Positions 1-7,250 of a DNA stretch of 9,520 nucleotides are shown piece after piece. Source of the DNA: Tannerella sp. (GTDB lineage Bacteria; Bacteroidota; Bacteroidia; Bacteroidales; Tannerellaceae). The DNA lies in contig JAISTJ010000156.1 in NCBI GenBank assembly GCA_031272655.1, forward strand, positions 1 to 9,520, read 5' to 3'. Positions within the stretch are counted from its first letter, which is position 1. Every line of letters begins with the position of its first letter. The translations under genes were made by a program, and so were the position numbers. The notes under the pieces were generated by a model. That model made no database searches, was not told the DNA's origin, and worked only from the letters and a program-made list of their open reading frames with translations.

Positions 1-234
1 CCGCTGCTCCTGCTTCACGGATCTTCCGACACAAATGTGCCTGTGGGTGAAAGCATTCAGTTGTTCACGGCTTTAAAAATACTCGGCAGACCGGTAGAAT
101 TGGTACAAGTCAAAGGTGAGGACCACCACATCCTCACCTACGAAAAACGCCTGCAATGGAACAACACCATCTTCGCATGGTTCGACCGCTGGCTCAAAGA
201 TCAACCTGCGTGGTGGGAAGCGCTTTATCCGTAA
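1..234 (+). CDS. S9 family peptidase (prolyl oligopeptidase family), C-terminal end
   Basis: Only the last 77 residues are present; the gene enters from the left edge in frame 1 and ends with TAA at 232-234. The fragment matches the end of the alpha/beta-hydrolase domain of S9 peptidases. LLLHGSSDTNVP carries the position of the catalytic Asp (residue 10 of the fragment), and GEDHHI about 30 residues later carries the catalytic His (residue 42 or 43). The nucleophilic Ser would lie outside the window. The tail with WFDRWLKDQPAWW is typical of Bacteroidota dipeptidyl-peptidase-like S9 enzymes, which are usually exported and cleave peptides near Pro or other small residues. The exact subfamily cannot be decided from this piece. 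The GTG at 37 lies inside the conserved domain and is not a start. Confidence 0.9.
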   Translation, partial: PLLLLHGSSDTNVPVGESIQLFTALKILGRPVELVQVKGEDHHILTYEKRLQWNNTIFAWFDRWLKDQPAWWEALYP

Positions 235-268
235 TTGAGAATTGAGAATTAAGAATTGAGAATTAAGA
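234..268. repeat. Heptamer tandem repeat, five units of ATTRAGA
   Basis: Five consecutive 7-base units read ATTGAGA, ATTGAGA, ATTAAGA, ATTGAGA, ATTAAGA, beginning on the last base of the peptidase stop codon. The last four units also form two perfect 14-bp copies (241-254 and 255-268). This is a simple-sequence repeat in the 3' untranslated region. No hairpin is evident and no function can be assigned. Confidence 0.85.
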
Positions 269-350
269 ACTTGTTTCTTACTTCTTCAATAACTACAGCA
301 AGAAATATCGCGGCGAAAACGCAGTAAAAGATGACATGGAACGGTTTTGA
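267..350 (+). other. Orphan coding-like remnant
   Basis: Directly after the heptamer repeat a frame with no start codon reads ELVSYFFNNYSKKYRGEN and continues to a TGA at 348-350, 28 codons in all. The residue mix (Tyr/Asn/Lys-rich, alternating charged residues) resembles real protein, and the frame is closed upstream by TAA at 264. It could be the 3' scrap of a gene lost by deletion across the repeat, or chance. The family is not recognised. Confidence 0.2.
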
Positions 351-371
351 GTGGGTGACAGAAACCCTTTT

Positions 372-776
372 TCAGGTTCTTTGTATCCAATTTTCAACAG
401 TCAAGCCGTCAAAGTTCGCAAAATGCTTGATATTATCCGTTACAAGTGTCATGCTATTGTGTACGGCAGTAGCGCCTATCAAAACGTCAAAATCATCATG
501 GATAGGCGTTCCTTCACGTTCCAATTGGACTTTTATACGGGCATATTCTAATATGCTATCATATAAATGGAGTACGTGGATACGTTTTAGGAAAGCGTCT
601 ATCAGAGCATGCTGTTTTGTCGGCGAGGCGCTTTTTTCTGCTCCATAGCGTAACTCTGCAACCGTAATCTCTGAAATATAGCAGTTTTTATACCCTTTGT
701 TTTTGAGGATATTTAGCATATCGTACTTTCCTCTGAAGAAAAATACACAAATATTCGTATCAAGCAAGTACTTCAT
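372..776 (-). CDS. vapC: PIN-domain toxin, VapC-like ribonuclease (type II toxin-antitoxin)
   Basis: A 134-residue protein with a complete PIN domain: N-terminal MKYLLDTNI, then ISEITVAELRYG, then DDFDVLIGATA, then TLVTDNIKHF. The four acidic positions that bind Mg2+/Mn2+ in VapC nucleases are visible as D6, E41, D97 and D114. Known VapC toxins cut specific tRNA or rRNA sites and arrest translation when freed from antitoxin; the target of this one cannot be read from sequence. The ATG at 776 is chosen because the PIN fold begins there. A longer in-frame extension to 887 overlaps the antitoxin gene and carries no domain. The gene follows the antitoxin by 16 bases, the usual antitoxin-toxin order. 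No Shine-Dalgarno site is visible, as is normal in Bacteroidota. Length is normal and all key residues are present, so it looks intact. Confidence 0.9.
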   Translation of the reverse strand: MKYLLDTNICVFFFRGKYDMLNILKNKGYKNCYISEITVAELRYGAEKSASPTKQHALIDAFLKRIHVLHLYDSILEYARIKVQLEREGTPIHDDFDVLIGATAVHNSMTLVTDNIKHFANFDGLTVENWIQRT

Positions 777-792
777 AATAAAGGTTATAAAG

Positions 793-1026
793 TTATTTTT
801 TGTTGCGAAAATGTCTTGCTTCCCGAAGTTCAGCCACTTCTTTTTCTGCACTCTTGTCCGACTCCCAAGCCCCGAACAACTGCTCAAATTCTAAATCAGC
901 CTTTGAGCCGTTAAGATTTGTAAGGGCATTTTCTTTAGGCTTGAAGCAGCCAAGCGATAAGATATACTCCAACGCCTTGGTTGCTTGTATGCTCCGCATA
1001 TTATAATCCAATGTTATTGTTGCCAT
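793..1026 (-). CDS. Antitoxin of the PIN toxin pair
   Basis: A 77-residue protein starting MATITLDYNMRSIQA, encoded just upstream of the PIN toxin on the same strand. The acidic C-terminal part (FEQLFGAWESDKSAEKEV, then ELREARHF) resembles VapB-type tails, in which a short helix and an Arg enter the toxin's active site. The N-terminal part is short and mixed and would form the dimer or DNA-binding end, but I do not recognise a named DNA-binding fold. The ATG at 1026 is preferred over the TTG at 1035, since a TAnnTTTG -7 element lies about 35 bases upstream. Such antitoxins normally repress their own promoter together with the toxin. The assignment rests mainly on position next to the toxin and on the C-terminal pattern. 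Confidence 0.75.
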   Translation of the reverse strand: MATITLDYNMRSIQATKALEYILSLGCFKPKENALTNLNGSKADLEFEQLFGAWESDKSAEKEVAELREARHFRNKK

Positions 1027-1059
1027 ATTTTTCAATAATTTATAACTTCAATAAAAATG

Positions 1060-1067
1060 CAAAGATA
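1060..1067 (-). promoter_or_regulatory. -7 element of the toxin-antitoxin operon
   Basis: On the minus strand the sequence reads TATCTTTG, an exact match to the Bacteroidota -7 consensus TAnnTTTG. Transcription would begin near 1053, leaving a leader of about 27 bases before the antitoxin ATG at 1026. A clear TTTG -33 box at the usual distance is not visible. Confidence 0.55.
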
Positions 1068-1089
1068 GCGATTTTTCTTGAAATGAAAA

Positions 1090-1102
1090 CACGAATTTCG
1101 TG
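1090..1102. promoter_or_regulatory. Palindrome, candidate antitoxin operator
   Basis: CACGAATTTCGTG is a perfect 6+1+6 inverted repeat. It overlaps the expected -33 region of the toxin-antitoxin promoter (about 22 bases upstream of the -7 box), where binding of a dimeric antitoxin would block the polymerase. The operator role is inferred from position and symmetry only. Confidence 0.35.
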
Positions 1103-1162
1103 AAAATTTATCATAAAAACAACTTTTACATTTCTAAATCGCTTTTTGAGTTGTATTTTTAT

Positions 1163-1170
1163 TAATTTTG
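1163..1170 (+). promoter_or_regulatory. -7 element for the threonine aldolase gene
   Basis: TAATTTTG matches TAnnTTTG on the plus strand. A TTTG at 1145-1148 is the nearest -33 candidate but is only 14 bases away, shorter than usual, so this promoter is less certain than the one for the cyd operon. Transcription would start near 1176, which excludes the TTG at 1146 as a start codon for the downstream gene. Confidence 0.4.
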
Positions 1171-1217
1171 TCGCGGAAAATCATTATACAATGCAACTTG
1201 CAAAAGGATTAAACAAT

Positions 1218-2252
1218 ATGATACGATTTGAATGTGATTATGCGGAGGGGGCGCATCCTGAGATTATTAAGCGCTTGACAGATACTAACTTAGAGCAGAC
1301 TTCGGGCTATGGCGAAGACGGACATTGCGCCAACGCCCGCCGCCTCATACGACTTGCTTGCGACGCCAAAAACGCCGACGTCCACTTCCTCGTTGGCGGA
1401 ACTCAGACTAATATGACGGTTATCGCCGCCGCCTTGCGTCCGCATCAGGGCGTGATAGCAGCAGAAACGGGACATATCAACGTCCACGAGACAGGCGCAG
1501 TAGAGGCGACAGGGCATAAAGTCATCGCCCTGCCCACGAAAGACGGCAAACTGACGGCGGAGCAGATAGCGCAGACCGTCCGCGCTCACCACAACGACCC
1601 CAACCACGAGCATATCGTGCAGCCCGCAATGGTCTATATTTCTAATCCCACCGAAACGGGAACAATCTATTATAAAAGCGAGTTGGAAGCAATCAGCGCC
1701 GTTTGCCGCGAAGCAGCGATACCGCTGTTTTTAGACGGCGCCCGCCTCGGTTACGGTCTCGCCGCTGAAGGTAATGACCTGACACTTAAGGATATAGCAA
1801 CACTGTGCGACGTCTTCTACATAGGCGGCACAAAGGTAGGCGCCCTCTTTGGCGAGGCGGTAGTGATAACAAACGACGCCTTGAAGCGCGACTTCCGCTA
1901 CCTTATGAAGCAGCGCGGAGCAATGTTAGCAAAAGGGCGGCTACTCGGCATTCAGTTCGAAACCCTCTTTGAAGATGGCCTGTATTTCCGCATCTCGCAG
2001 CATGCCATAGATATGGCGGTGCTCATACGCGACGCTTTCAGGGCTAAGAGCTACAGCTTTCTCTGTGAATCGCCTACAAATCAGCAATTTCCGATACTGA
2101 CACAGCAACAAATAGATGCCCTAAAGCAAGATTTTGCCTTTGAAATCTGGACGCAAACAAGCGAAAACACCTTTGCCGTCCGCTTCTGCACAAGCTGGGC
2201 GACGCGCAAAGAGGATGTCGAAAATGTTATAAACGCCATACCTGCAGCATGA
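1218..2252 (+). CDS. ltaE: Low-specificity L-threonine aldolase
   Basis: A 344-residue PLP enzyme of fold type I that splits L-threonine or L-allo-threonine into glycine and acetaldehyde in the cytoplasm. The order of conserved blocks fits the family: FECDYAEGAHPEI at the N-terminus, FLVGGTQTNMTVI (57-69), ETGHINVHETGA (83-94), a cofactor-binding FLDGARLGYG (171-180) with D173 and R176, and YIGGTKVGALFGE (201-213), whose K206 forms the Schiff base with PLP. A C-terminal domain follows. The ATG at 1218 places the family's usual start a few residues before DYAEG and has an AAAGGA motif at 1202-1207. The ATG at 1191 would add nine residues and is the alternative; the TTG at 1146 lies upstream of the predicted transcription start. 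The gene is alone in its transcription unit and ends inside a strong hairpin shared with cydB. Length is normal and no key residue is missing. Confidence 0.93.
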   Translation: MIRFECDYAEGAHPEIIKRLTDTNLEQTSGYGEDGHCANARRLIRLACDAKNADVHFLVGGTQTNMTVIAAALRPHQGVIAAETGHINVHETGAVEATGHKVIALPTKDGKLTAEQIAQTVRAHHNDPNHEHIVQPAMVYISNPTETGTIYYKSELEAISAVCREAAIPLFLDGARLGYGLAAEGNDLTLKDIATLCDVFYIGGTKVGALFGEAVVITNDALKRDFRYLMKQRGAMLAKGRLLGIQFETLFEDGLYFRISQHAIDMAVLIRDAFRAKSYSFLCESPTNQQFPILTQQQIDALKQDFAFEIWTQTSENTFAVRFCTSWATRKEDVENVINAIPAA

Positions 2253-2270
2253 ATGCTGCAAATATGGCGT
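2233..2270. terminator. Bidirectional terminator between ltaE and cydB
   Basis: ACGCCATA (2233-2240) pairs perfectly with TATGGCGT (2263-2270). Inside it TGCAGCA (2243-2249) pairs with TGCTGCA (2254-2260), leaving a four-base TGAA loop and a symmetric CC/AA internal bulge. On the plus strand it is followed by CTATTTTAAT, and on the minus strand by TTTATAACATTTT. It sits between two convergent genes: the ltaE stop codon (2250-2252) is in the loop and the cydB stop is six bases beyond the outer stem. Termination should be better in the ltaE direction, but neither T-run is ideal. Confidence 0.75.
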
Positions 2271-2275
2271 CTATT

Positions 2276-3424
2276 TTAATAAGCTTCCGTATCAACTTCG
2301 ACTTCGTGCTTGGTTATCTTGTGGATATCAAGCGAGCGCCATGCAAAGAAGATATAGACAAGTACGAACGGTATCAGGAATGACACATACGTCATTACCT
2401 TGAGAGTGAACGGACTTGAGCAGCTGTTAGCTATCGTCAGCGAGCTTTGCAGGTCGGCGAGCGACGGGTAGTAGGCGGTGTTGTTCAGCCCTGCATCAAG
2501 CAGCAGCGCCAAAACAGTCAGCACCGTACCTGCGCCGGCAAACCAAATCCCTTTCTTCCATGCGGGTTTCAGGATAGTTTTCCCGATACCGAACAGAACC
2601 GCCACAACGCCTAAAAGCAGTATGGCAAGCACAGCCGGCATCGCTATCAGGTTGTTGAAATACTTGAACGACTCCATAAAAACCTGCTTTGTAGTAGGAT
2701 TGACGGCAAAACCGTCCTGCAACAGCAACCGTACAAGGAATATGAGGAAGAAGACAAGGAACAGCACCGTTTCCCGCAACAGCAGTTTGTGCGCCCGTTT
2801 GGTAATCGCCTCATCTGCAATGTTATTGATGAAATAAAGTAGCGCCAAAACACGTGCGAGGAAGAACACCGCCACGCCGAGTATCACGTTCCATACCACA
2901 AAAGCCGCTTCTAAACCATGCCATGCAGTAGCCCATGAAGAGATTACGGGATTGATTGTATGCGTCAAATTCTCCTTAACGACGTAGAAATTAGCGCCAT
3001 TGAAAAATGTTGCGACCGCCGTGCCAAGCAAAATAGGGCCTAACGTGCCGTTTATTATCAGGAAAATCTTGTACGTTTTCTTCCCAAGTAGATTGCCTTT
3101 CTTTGAGTTAAATTCATACGAAACAGCCTGAATAACAAAGCAAAACAGAATCAAAAGCCAAACCCAGTAAGCTCCGCCGAAACTTGTGGAGTAAAACAAC
3201 GGAAAAGAAGCGAAAAACGCCCCGCCGAAAGTTACAAGCGTAGTAAACGTGAACTCCCACTTGCGACCGGTAGAGTTGAGAAGCACCTTCTGTTCGGCTT
3301 CCGTTTTCCCAAGGTTAAACAGTAGCGACTGACCGCCCTGTACAAAAAGCAGCATCACAAGAAGACCGCCGAGCAGTGATACCAAAAACCACCAGTATTG
3401 CTGTAAAAAAACATAATTATCCAT
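2276..3424 (-). CDS. cydB: Cytochrome bd ubiquinol oxidase subunit II
   Basis: A 382-residue, strongly hydrophobic inner-membrane protein with many membrane segments. It partners CydA in the bd-type quinol oxidase, which reduces oxygen to water at high affinity and supports microaerobic respiration and oxygen defence. The family pattern is clear near the N-terminus: YWWFLVSLLGGLLVMLLFVQGG, then LLNSTGRKWEFTFTTLVTFGGAFFASFPLFYSTSFGG. Compared with the E. coli protein, the acidic motif DGFD after the first helix is replaced by QGGQ (29-32) and the later WDGNQ is KWEF (E57). This is the Bacteroidota form as far as I recall. It is the last gene of the operon, 26 bases after cydA, and ends at the shared terminator. 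The start is the ATG at 3424; no Shine-Dalgarno site is seen. Confidence 0.95.
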   Translation of the reverse strand: MDNYVFLQQYWWFLVSLLGGLLVMLLFVQGGQSLLFNLGKTEAEQKVLLNSTGRKWEFTFTTLVTFGGAFFASFPLFYSTSFGGAYWVWLLILFCFVIQAVSYEFNSKKGNLLGKKTYKIFLIINGTLGPILLGTAVATFFNGANFYVVKENLTHTINPVISSWATAWHGLEAAFVVWNVILGVAVFFLARVLALLYFINNIADEAITKRAHKLLLRETVLFLVFFLIFLVRLLLQDGFAVNPTTKQVFMESFKYFNNLIAMPAVLAILLLGVVAVLFGIGKTILKPAWKKGIWFAGAGTVLTVLALLLDAGLNNTAYYPSLADLQSSLTIANSCSSPFTLKVMTYVSFLIPFVLVYIFFAWRSLDIHKITKHEVEVDTEAY

Positions 3425-3450
3425 AATAAAAATAGTGTTTAGTGATTAAT

Positions 3451-5007
3451 TTATTCATCTACCGATATTGCAGGGCCTTTCTTAATCGCCTTAACCATGA
3501 TCCTGATTTCCGCAACAAGAAGTATGGCGAAAAGTATCAGGAACAGGAAAAACGTAATAGCAACAGAAGAGGCTGACAGTTTGGATATTGCAGCCGTAAC
3601 GGGCAGTATATCCTGAATAGCCCAGGGTTGGCGGCCGACCTCTGCCACGATCCATCCCGCCTGACCTGCGATGTAAGCAAGCGGTATAGACCACAATGCA
3701 GTCCATTGCAGCCAGCGGCTTGAGGCAATCTTCTTCTTCCACGAAAACCACCAGACGATGGCGAACAGGAGAATGAAATAACCTCCCAAAATGACCATGA
3801 TGTGGAACGAGTAGAACGTCAAATGAACAGGCGGAACGATGTCCTTAGGGCTGTCCAAATAGCCGTATCCGAAGTACTCGAAATCCCTATCCATAGCGGC
3901 TTTTGCAGATGCTTTGGCTTCCGGGTCGCCGTTTTTGGAAGCGGTTCGGTAGTCGGACAGCGCTTTGATTGCCTGCTTACCGCGCGCTATCTTCTCGGAT
4001 GCCGACGGCGCAAGGCCTTTATCCGTCTGATAGCCGCCCTTGATAATGTCGTTAATACCCGGCACGTAGGCGTTTGTGTCGTAAGTTGCTAACCATGAAA
4101 GCATTTTCGGGAAAGCAATCTTGAAATAAAACGCATCGCTGTTGGTGCCGTCATTTTTCAGACCGCACTTCAGGACGCCGAAACCGATGAGTTCCACGCC
4201 GTTACCTCCGTTATACAGCCCTTCCATAGCGGCAAGCTTCATAGGCTGGTACTTGGCGACGTTTTTAGAAGAAGTGTCGCCCGTAACAAGCAGCAGCAAT
4301 GCGGCTACAAGTCCTGTAACGGCGCCCACTTTCAAACTCGACAGTGCGAACTTGTCGTGTCTTTTCTTGAGAAGATACCATCCGCTTATGCCCGTAACAA
4401 AAGCGCCTCCAAGCATGATGCCCGACAGCATCGTATGGAAGAACTTGTTCACGGCAAACGGAGATAGAGCAACGGCGACGAAGTCCACCATCTCGTTGCG
4501 GACTGTGTCCGGATTGAATGACATACCGGCGGGATACTGCATCCATGCGTTGGCTACAAGTATCCAAATAGCTGATATTGAGGCGCCTCCCCACGTCAGC
4601 CATGTCGAAGCCAAGTGCATCCCCTTGCCGACCTTGTTCCATCCGAAGAACATGATGGCAATGAACGTCGCTTCCATGAAAAACGCTACAACGCCCTCTA
4701 TTGCAAGCGGAGCGCCGAAGATGTCGCCGACAAACCAGCTGTAGTTAGACCAGTTCGTACCGAACTCAAATTCAAGTATCAAACCGGTTGCCACACCGAC
4801 TGCGAAATTTATTCCGAAAAGTTTCATCCAAAATTTCGCCGTCTCTTTCCAAAACACTTTTCCTGTCTTGTAATAGAGGGTCTCCATTACAGACATGATC
4901 AACCCCAACCCGAGGGTGAGGGGAACAAACAGCCAGTGATAAATGGCTGTCATAGCAAATTGCGCACGCGACCAATCTACTAAAGAAGAATCAAGATTTT
5001 CTACCAT
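3451..5007 (-). CDS. cydA: Cytochrome bd ubiquinol oxidase subunit I
   Basis: A 518-residue integral membrane subunit that oxidises quinol and holds the three haems. Residues corresponding to those known in E. coli are present: H24 (axial ligand at the b595 site, E. coli H19), H191 and M404 (b558 ligands, H186 and M393), E104 and E112 in LAIEGVVAFFMEATF (E99 and E107 of the proton path), K257 and E262 in QPMKLAAMEG (quinol-site K252 and E257), and E456 in AEVGRQPW (E445). The quinol-binding loop lies roughly between residues 250 and 395. One difference is FHIM at 401-404 where E. coli has FRIM, so the Arg next to the Met ligand is a His (H402). The gene starts 13 bases after the DUF4492 gene and is followed by cydB, forming one operon. 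Confidence 0.97.
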   Translation of the reverse strand: MVENLDSSLVDWSRAQFAMTAIYHWLFVPLTLGLGLIMSVMETLYYKTGKVFWKETAKFWMKLFGINFAVGVATGLILEFEFGTNWSNYSWFVGDIFGAPLAIEGVVAFFMEATFIAIMFFGWNKVGKGMHLASTWLTWGGASISAIWILVANAWMQYPAGMSFNPDTVRNEMVDFVAVALSPFAVNKFFHTMLSGIMLGGAFVTGISGWYLLKKRHDKFALSSLKVGAVTGLVAALLLLVTGDTSSKNVAKYQPMKLAAMEGLYNGGNGVELIGFGVLKCGLKNDGTNSDAFYFKIAFPKMLSWLATYDTNAYVPGINDIIKGGYQTDKGLAPSASEKIARGKQAIKALSDYRTASKNGDPEAKASAKAAMDRDFEYFGYGYLDSPKDIVPPVHLTFYSFHIMVILGGYFILLFAIVWWFSWKKKIASSRWLQWTALWSIPLAYIAGQAGWIVAEVGRQPWAIQDILPVTAAISKLSASSVAITFFLFLILFAILLVAEIRIMVKAIKKGPAISVDE

Positions 5008-5020
5008 AACTAAATAATAT

Positions 5021-5248
5021 TTAAGGGTTTAACGCTCTGTTGATTAACTCTCCGGAAACATACTCTTCCTTTGCGCTTTCCGAATCAAAACGGTTCAGAT
5101 AGCGGGGGAAAAAGAAGATTTTTAAAACGACAAACATGATGAATAACTTGACCAAAATCAACACCCAAAGTGTCCTGCCGAGCGTCATCGCCCGGAAGCC
5201 TTCGTAATAAAAGCGGAATATCCGCATCGGCGCTGATTCCTTTTCCAT
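5021..5248 (-). CDS. DUF4492 small membrane protein preceding cydA
   Basis: A 75-residue protein with one long hydrophobic segment (about residues 22-43, TLWVLILVKLFIMFVVLKIFFF), preceded by a basic/aromatic stretch (MRIFRFYYEGFRAMTLGRT) and followed by an acidic tail (RFDSESAKEEYVSGEL). The N-terminal MRIFRFYYEGFR-MTLG block is what I recognise as DUF4492, a family found in front of cydAB in Bacteroidota. The function is unknown. Gene position and size suggest an accessory subunit or assembly factor of the bd oxidase, comparable in role, though not in sequence, to CydX or CydH; this is inference. The ATG at 5248 gives the normal family length and lies about 20 bases after the predicted transcription start. 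The longer frame to 5359 runs through the promoter and terminator and is rejected. Confidence 0.85.
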   Translation of the reverse strand: MEKESAPMRIFRFYYEGFRAMTLGRTLWVLILVKLFIMFVVLKIFFFPRYLNRFDSESAKEEYVSGELINRALNP

Positions 5249-5275
5249 AGCTTCTGTATTAACGGTACATCGCCG

Positions 5276-5306
5276 CAAATATATAAACAATTTAGATAAA
5301 AACAAA
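5276..5306 (-). promoter_or_regulatory. Promoter of the DUF4492-cydA-cydB operon
   Basis: On the minus strand a TTTG (-33 box, 5306-5303) is separated by 19 bases from TATATTTG (-7 box, 5283-5276). This is a full match in both sequence and spacing to the Bacteroidota primary-sigma promoter TTTG-N19-21-TAnnTTTG. Transcription should start near 5269, with a leader of about 20 bases. No operator palindrome is evident around it. Confidence 0.8.
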
Positions 5307-5335
5307 TTTTTTTGAAAAAAAATTTTTTTCGGGGC

Positions 5336-5370
5336 AAAAAAAACAGCGCCTTTTCGCAAAGACGCTGTTT
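5336..5370 (-). terminator. Rho-independent terminator of eno
   Basis: AAACAGCG (5341-5348) pairs with CGCTGTTT (5363-5370), and the stem continues after one mismatch with CTTT/AAAG (5350-5353, 5358-5361) around a TCGC loop. Read on the minus strand, the stem ends in a run of eight T (complement of 5336-5343). It lies 53 bases after the eno stop and about 30 bases before the cyd promoter, insulating the two units. Confidence 0.88.
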
Positions 5371-5423
5371 CCTTATTTGTGTATTTCTTTAATTATGAAA
5401 AAATTATATTTTATGAAAAACTT

Positions 5424-6719
<1,296 letters not shown>

Positions 6720-6742
6720 TTAAAAATTTAAATTTCCGGCTG

Positions 6743-6750
6743 CAAAGTTA
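6743..6750 (-). promoter_or_regulatory. -7 element of eno
   Basis: The minus strand reads TAACTTTG, followed by C, an exact TAnnTTTG match. It lies 35 bases before the eno ATG at 6707, giving a short A/T-rich leader. The -33 region around 6770-6773 is not a clear TTTG. Confidence 0.6.
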
Positions 6751-6840
6751 GTAATTTTTTTTCATAACATGCAGAAATTTTTCAAAAATCATTGTAAAAT
6801 TTTATCTTCGTGCCGTCGTATTGAAATATTAAATATGTAT

Positions 6841-6860
6841 AACAATAGTTAAATATTGTT
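6841..6860. repeat. AT-rich inverted repeat in the eno upstream gap
   Basis: AACAATA (6841-6847) and TATTGTT (6854-6860) form a perfect 7-bp stem around GTTAAA. It lies about 130 bases upstream of the eno start, outside any gene. It could be a weak hairpin or a binding site; there is no T-run to make it a terminator. Confidence 0.4.
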
Positions 6861-6892
6861 TATGCAAGTCGTGGCGATTGTTAAAATTTGTG

Positions 6893-6958
6893 TCAAAAAA
6901 TGTTATGTTTGTGGTGGGGATTGGGACAAAATTTGTTATGTTTGAGTTGGGGGTGGAA
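6893..6958 (+). repeat. Two imperfect 33-bp tandem copies in a T/G-rich block
   Basis: 6893-6925 and 6926-6958 match at 24 of 33 positions by my count. Each contains the core TGTTATGTTTG followed by a G-rich tail. The core holds TATGTTTG, a match to the -7 consensus TAnnTTTG (6904-6911 and 6937-6944). A third related segment (CAAAAAATGTAACTTTGG, 7011-7028) holds TAACTTTG at 7020-7027. The whole stretch from about 6870 to 7090 is rich in T and G on this strand and contains no gene I can support. Confidence 0.55.
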
Positions 6959-7052
6959 ATAATGTGTCATTTTTTGCAACTTTTGATTTGAAAGATGGGG
7001 GAGTTTGTTTCAAAAAATGTAACTTTGGTGTGAATGTTACATTTTTCGCAGT

Positions 7053-7084
7053 TTTGGTGGGTTTGGAAAGTTGATTTATCTTTG
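7053..7084 (+). promoter_or_regulatory. Candidate promoter facing the surface-protein locus
   Basis: TTTG (7053-7056), a 20-base spacer and TATCTTTG (7077-7084) fit the Bacteroidota promoter consensus. Transcription would start near 7091. The first AUG in a gene-like context is 330 bases downstream at 7415, so the RNA would carry a long leader made mostly of palindromic repeats. No better promoter is visible between 7344 and 7415. Confidence 0.5.
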
Positions 7085-7141
7085 CGGCGTCGTTCTTTGA
7101 ATTTTTTTGTCGGGATTTCGCATTTGAACACGAAGGTTTCA

Positions 7142-7162
7142 ACACGAAGGCAAGAAGTCAGT
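7142..7162 (+). repeat. 21-bp direct repeat, first copy
   Basis: This segment (ACACGAAGGCAAGAAGTCAG and one base) recurs at 7638-7658 with a single mismatch. Shorter ACACGAAGG or ACACGAAGA units also occur at 7128-7136 and 7670-7678. With the 66-bp repeat it shows that 7128-7316 and 7638-7760 share a common, rearranged origin. Confidence 0.7.
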
Positions 7163-7202
7163 ACGGCACGACGTGGATGGAACGCGGATTGCTTGGGTTG
7201 AA

Positions 7203-7217
7203 CGGGACGAAGTCCCG
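7203..7217. repeat. Small perfect hairpin within the repeat region
   Basis: CGGGAC (7203-7208), GAA, GTCCCG (7212-7217) form a six-pair stem with a three-base loop. It sits inside a larger inverted pair, GGATTGCTT (7186-7194) and AAGCAATCC (7233-7241), so this part can fold as one stem-loop of the REP-like type. Confidence 0.6.
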
Positions 7218-7243
7218 TCATTGCGAGGTACGAAGCAATCCAG
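7216..7243 (+). repeat. REP-like element, copy 1
   Basis: This is a 28-bp unit beginning CGTCATTGCGAGG and ending AAGCAATCCAG, identical to the copies at 7257-7284 and 7701-7728. Units of the type CGTCATTGCGAGG...AAGCAATCC are a widespread class of intergenic palindromic repeats in bacterial genomes. They are the source of many spurious predicted peptides of the kind seen here on the opposite strand (LWIASYLAMTG). Confidence 0.85.
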
Positions 7244-7250
7244 AGTTCAA

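Noticed and set aside
340..371. Terminator after the PIN toxin gene
   Set aside because: Only a four-to-five-base imperfect stem (AACC/GGTT) can be drawn and no T-run follows it on the minus strand.
777..887. Upstream extension of the PIN toxin frame (37 extra residues)
   Set aside because: It overlaps the antitoxin gene in another frame, has no domain, and the PIN fold begins exactly at the ATG at 776.
1290..1613. 107-residue minus-strand frame inside ltaE
   Set aside because: Antisense shadow of a well-supported PLP enzyme gene.
2478..2837. 119-residue plus-strand frame opposite cydB
   Set aside because: Shadow of cydB with no recognisable motif or start signal.
4142..4744. 200-residue plus-strand frame opposite cydA
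   Set aside because: Shadow of the cydA coding strand; rich in Pro/Ser/Thr from reverse-complement codons, with no domain.
6911..6958. Possible G-quadruplex in the G-rich tails
   Set aside because: G-runs of three or more are too few and one loop would be more than 20 bases, so the canonical motif is not met.
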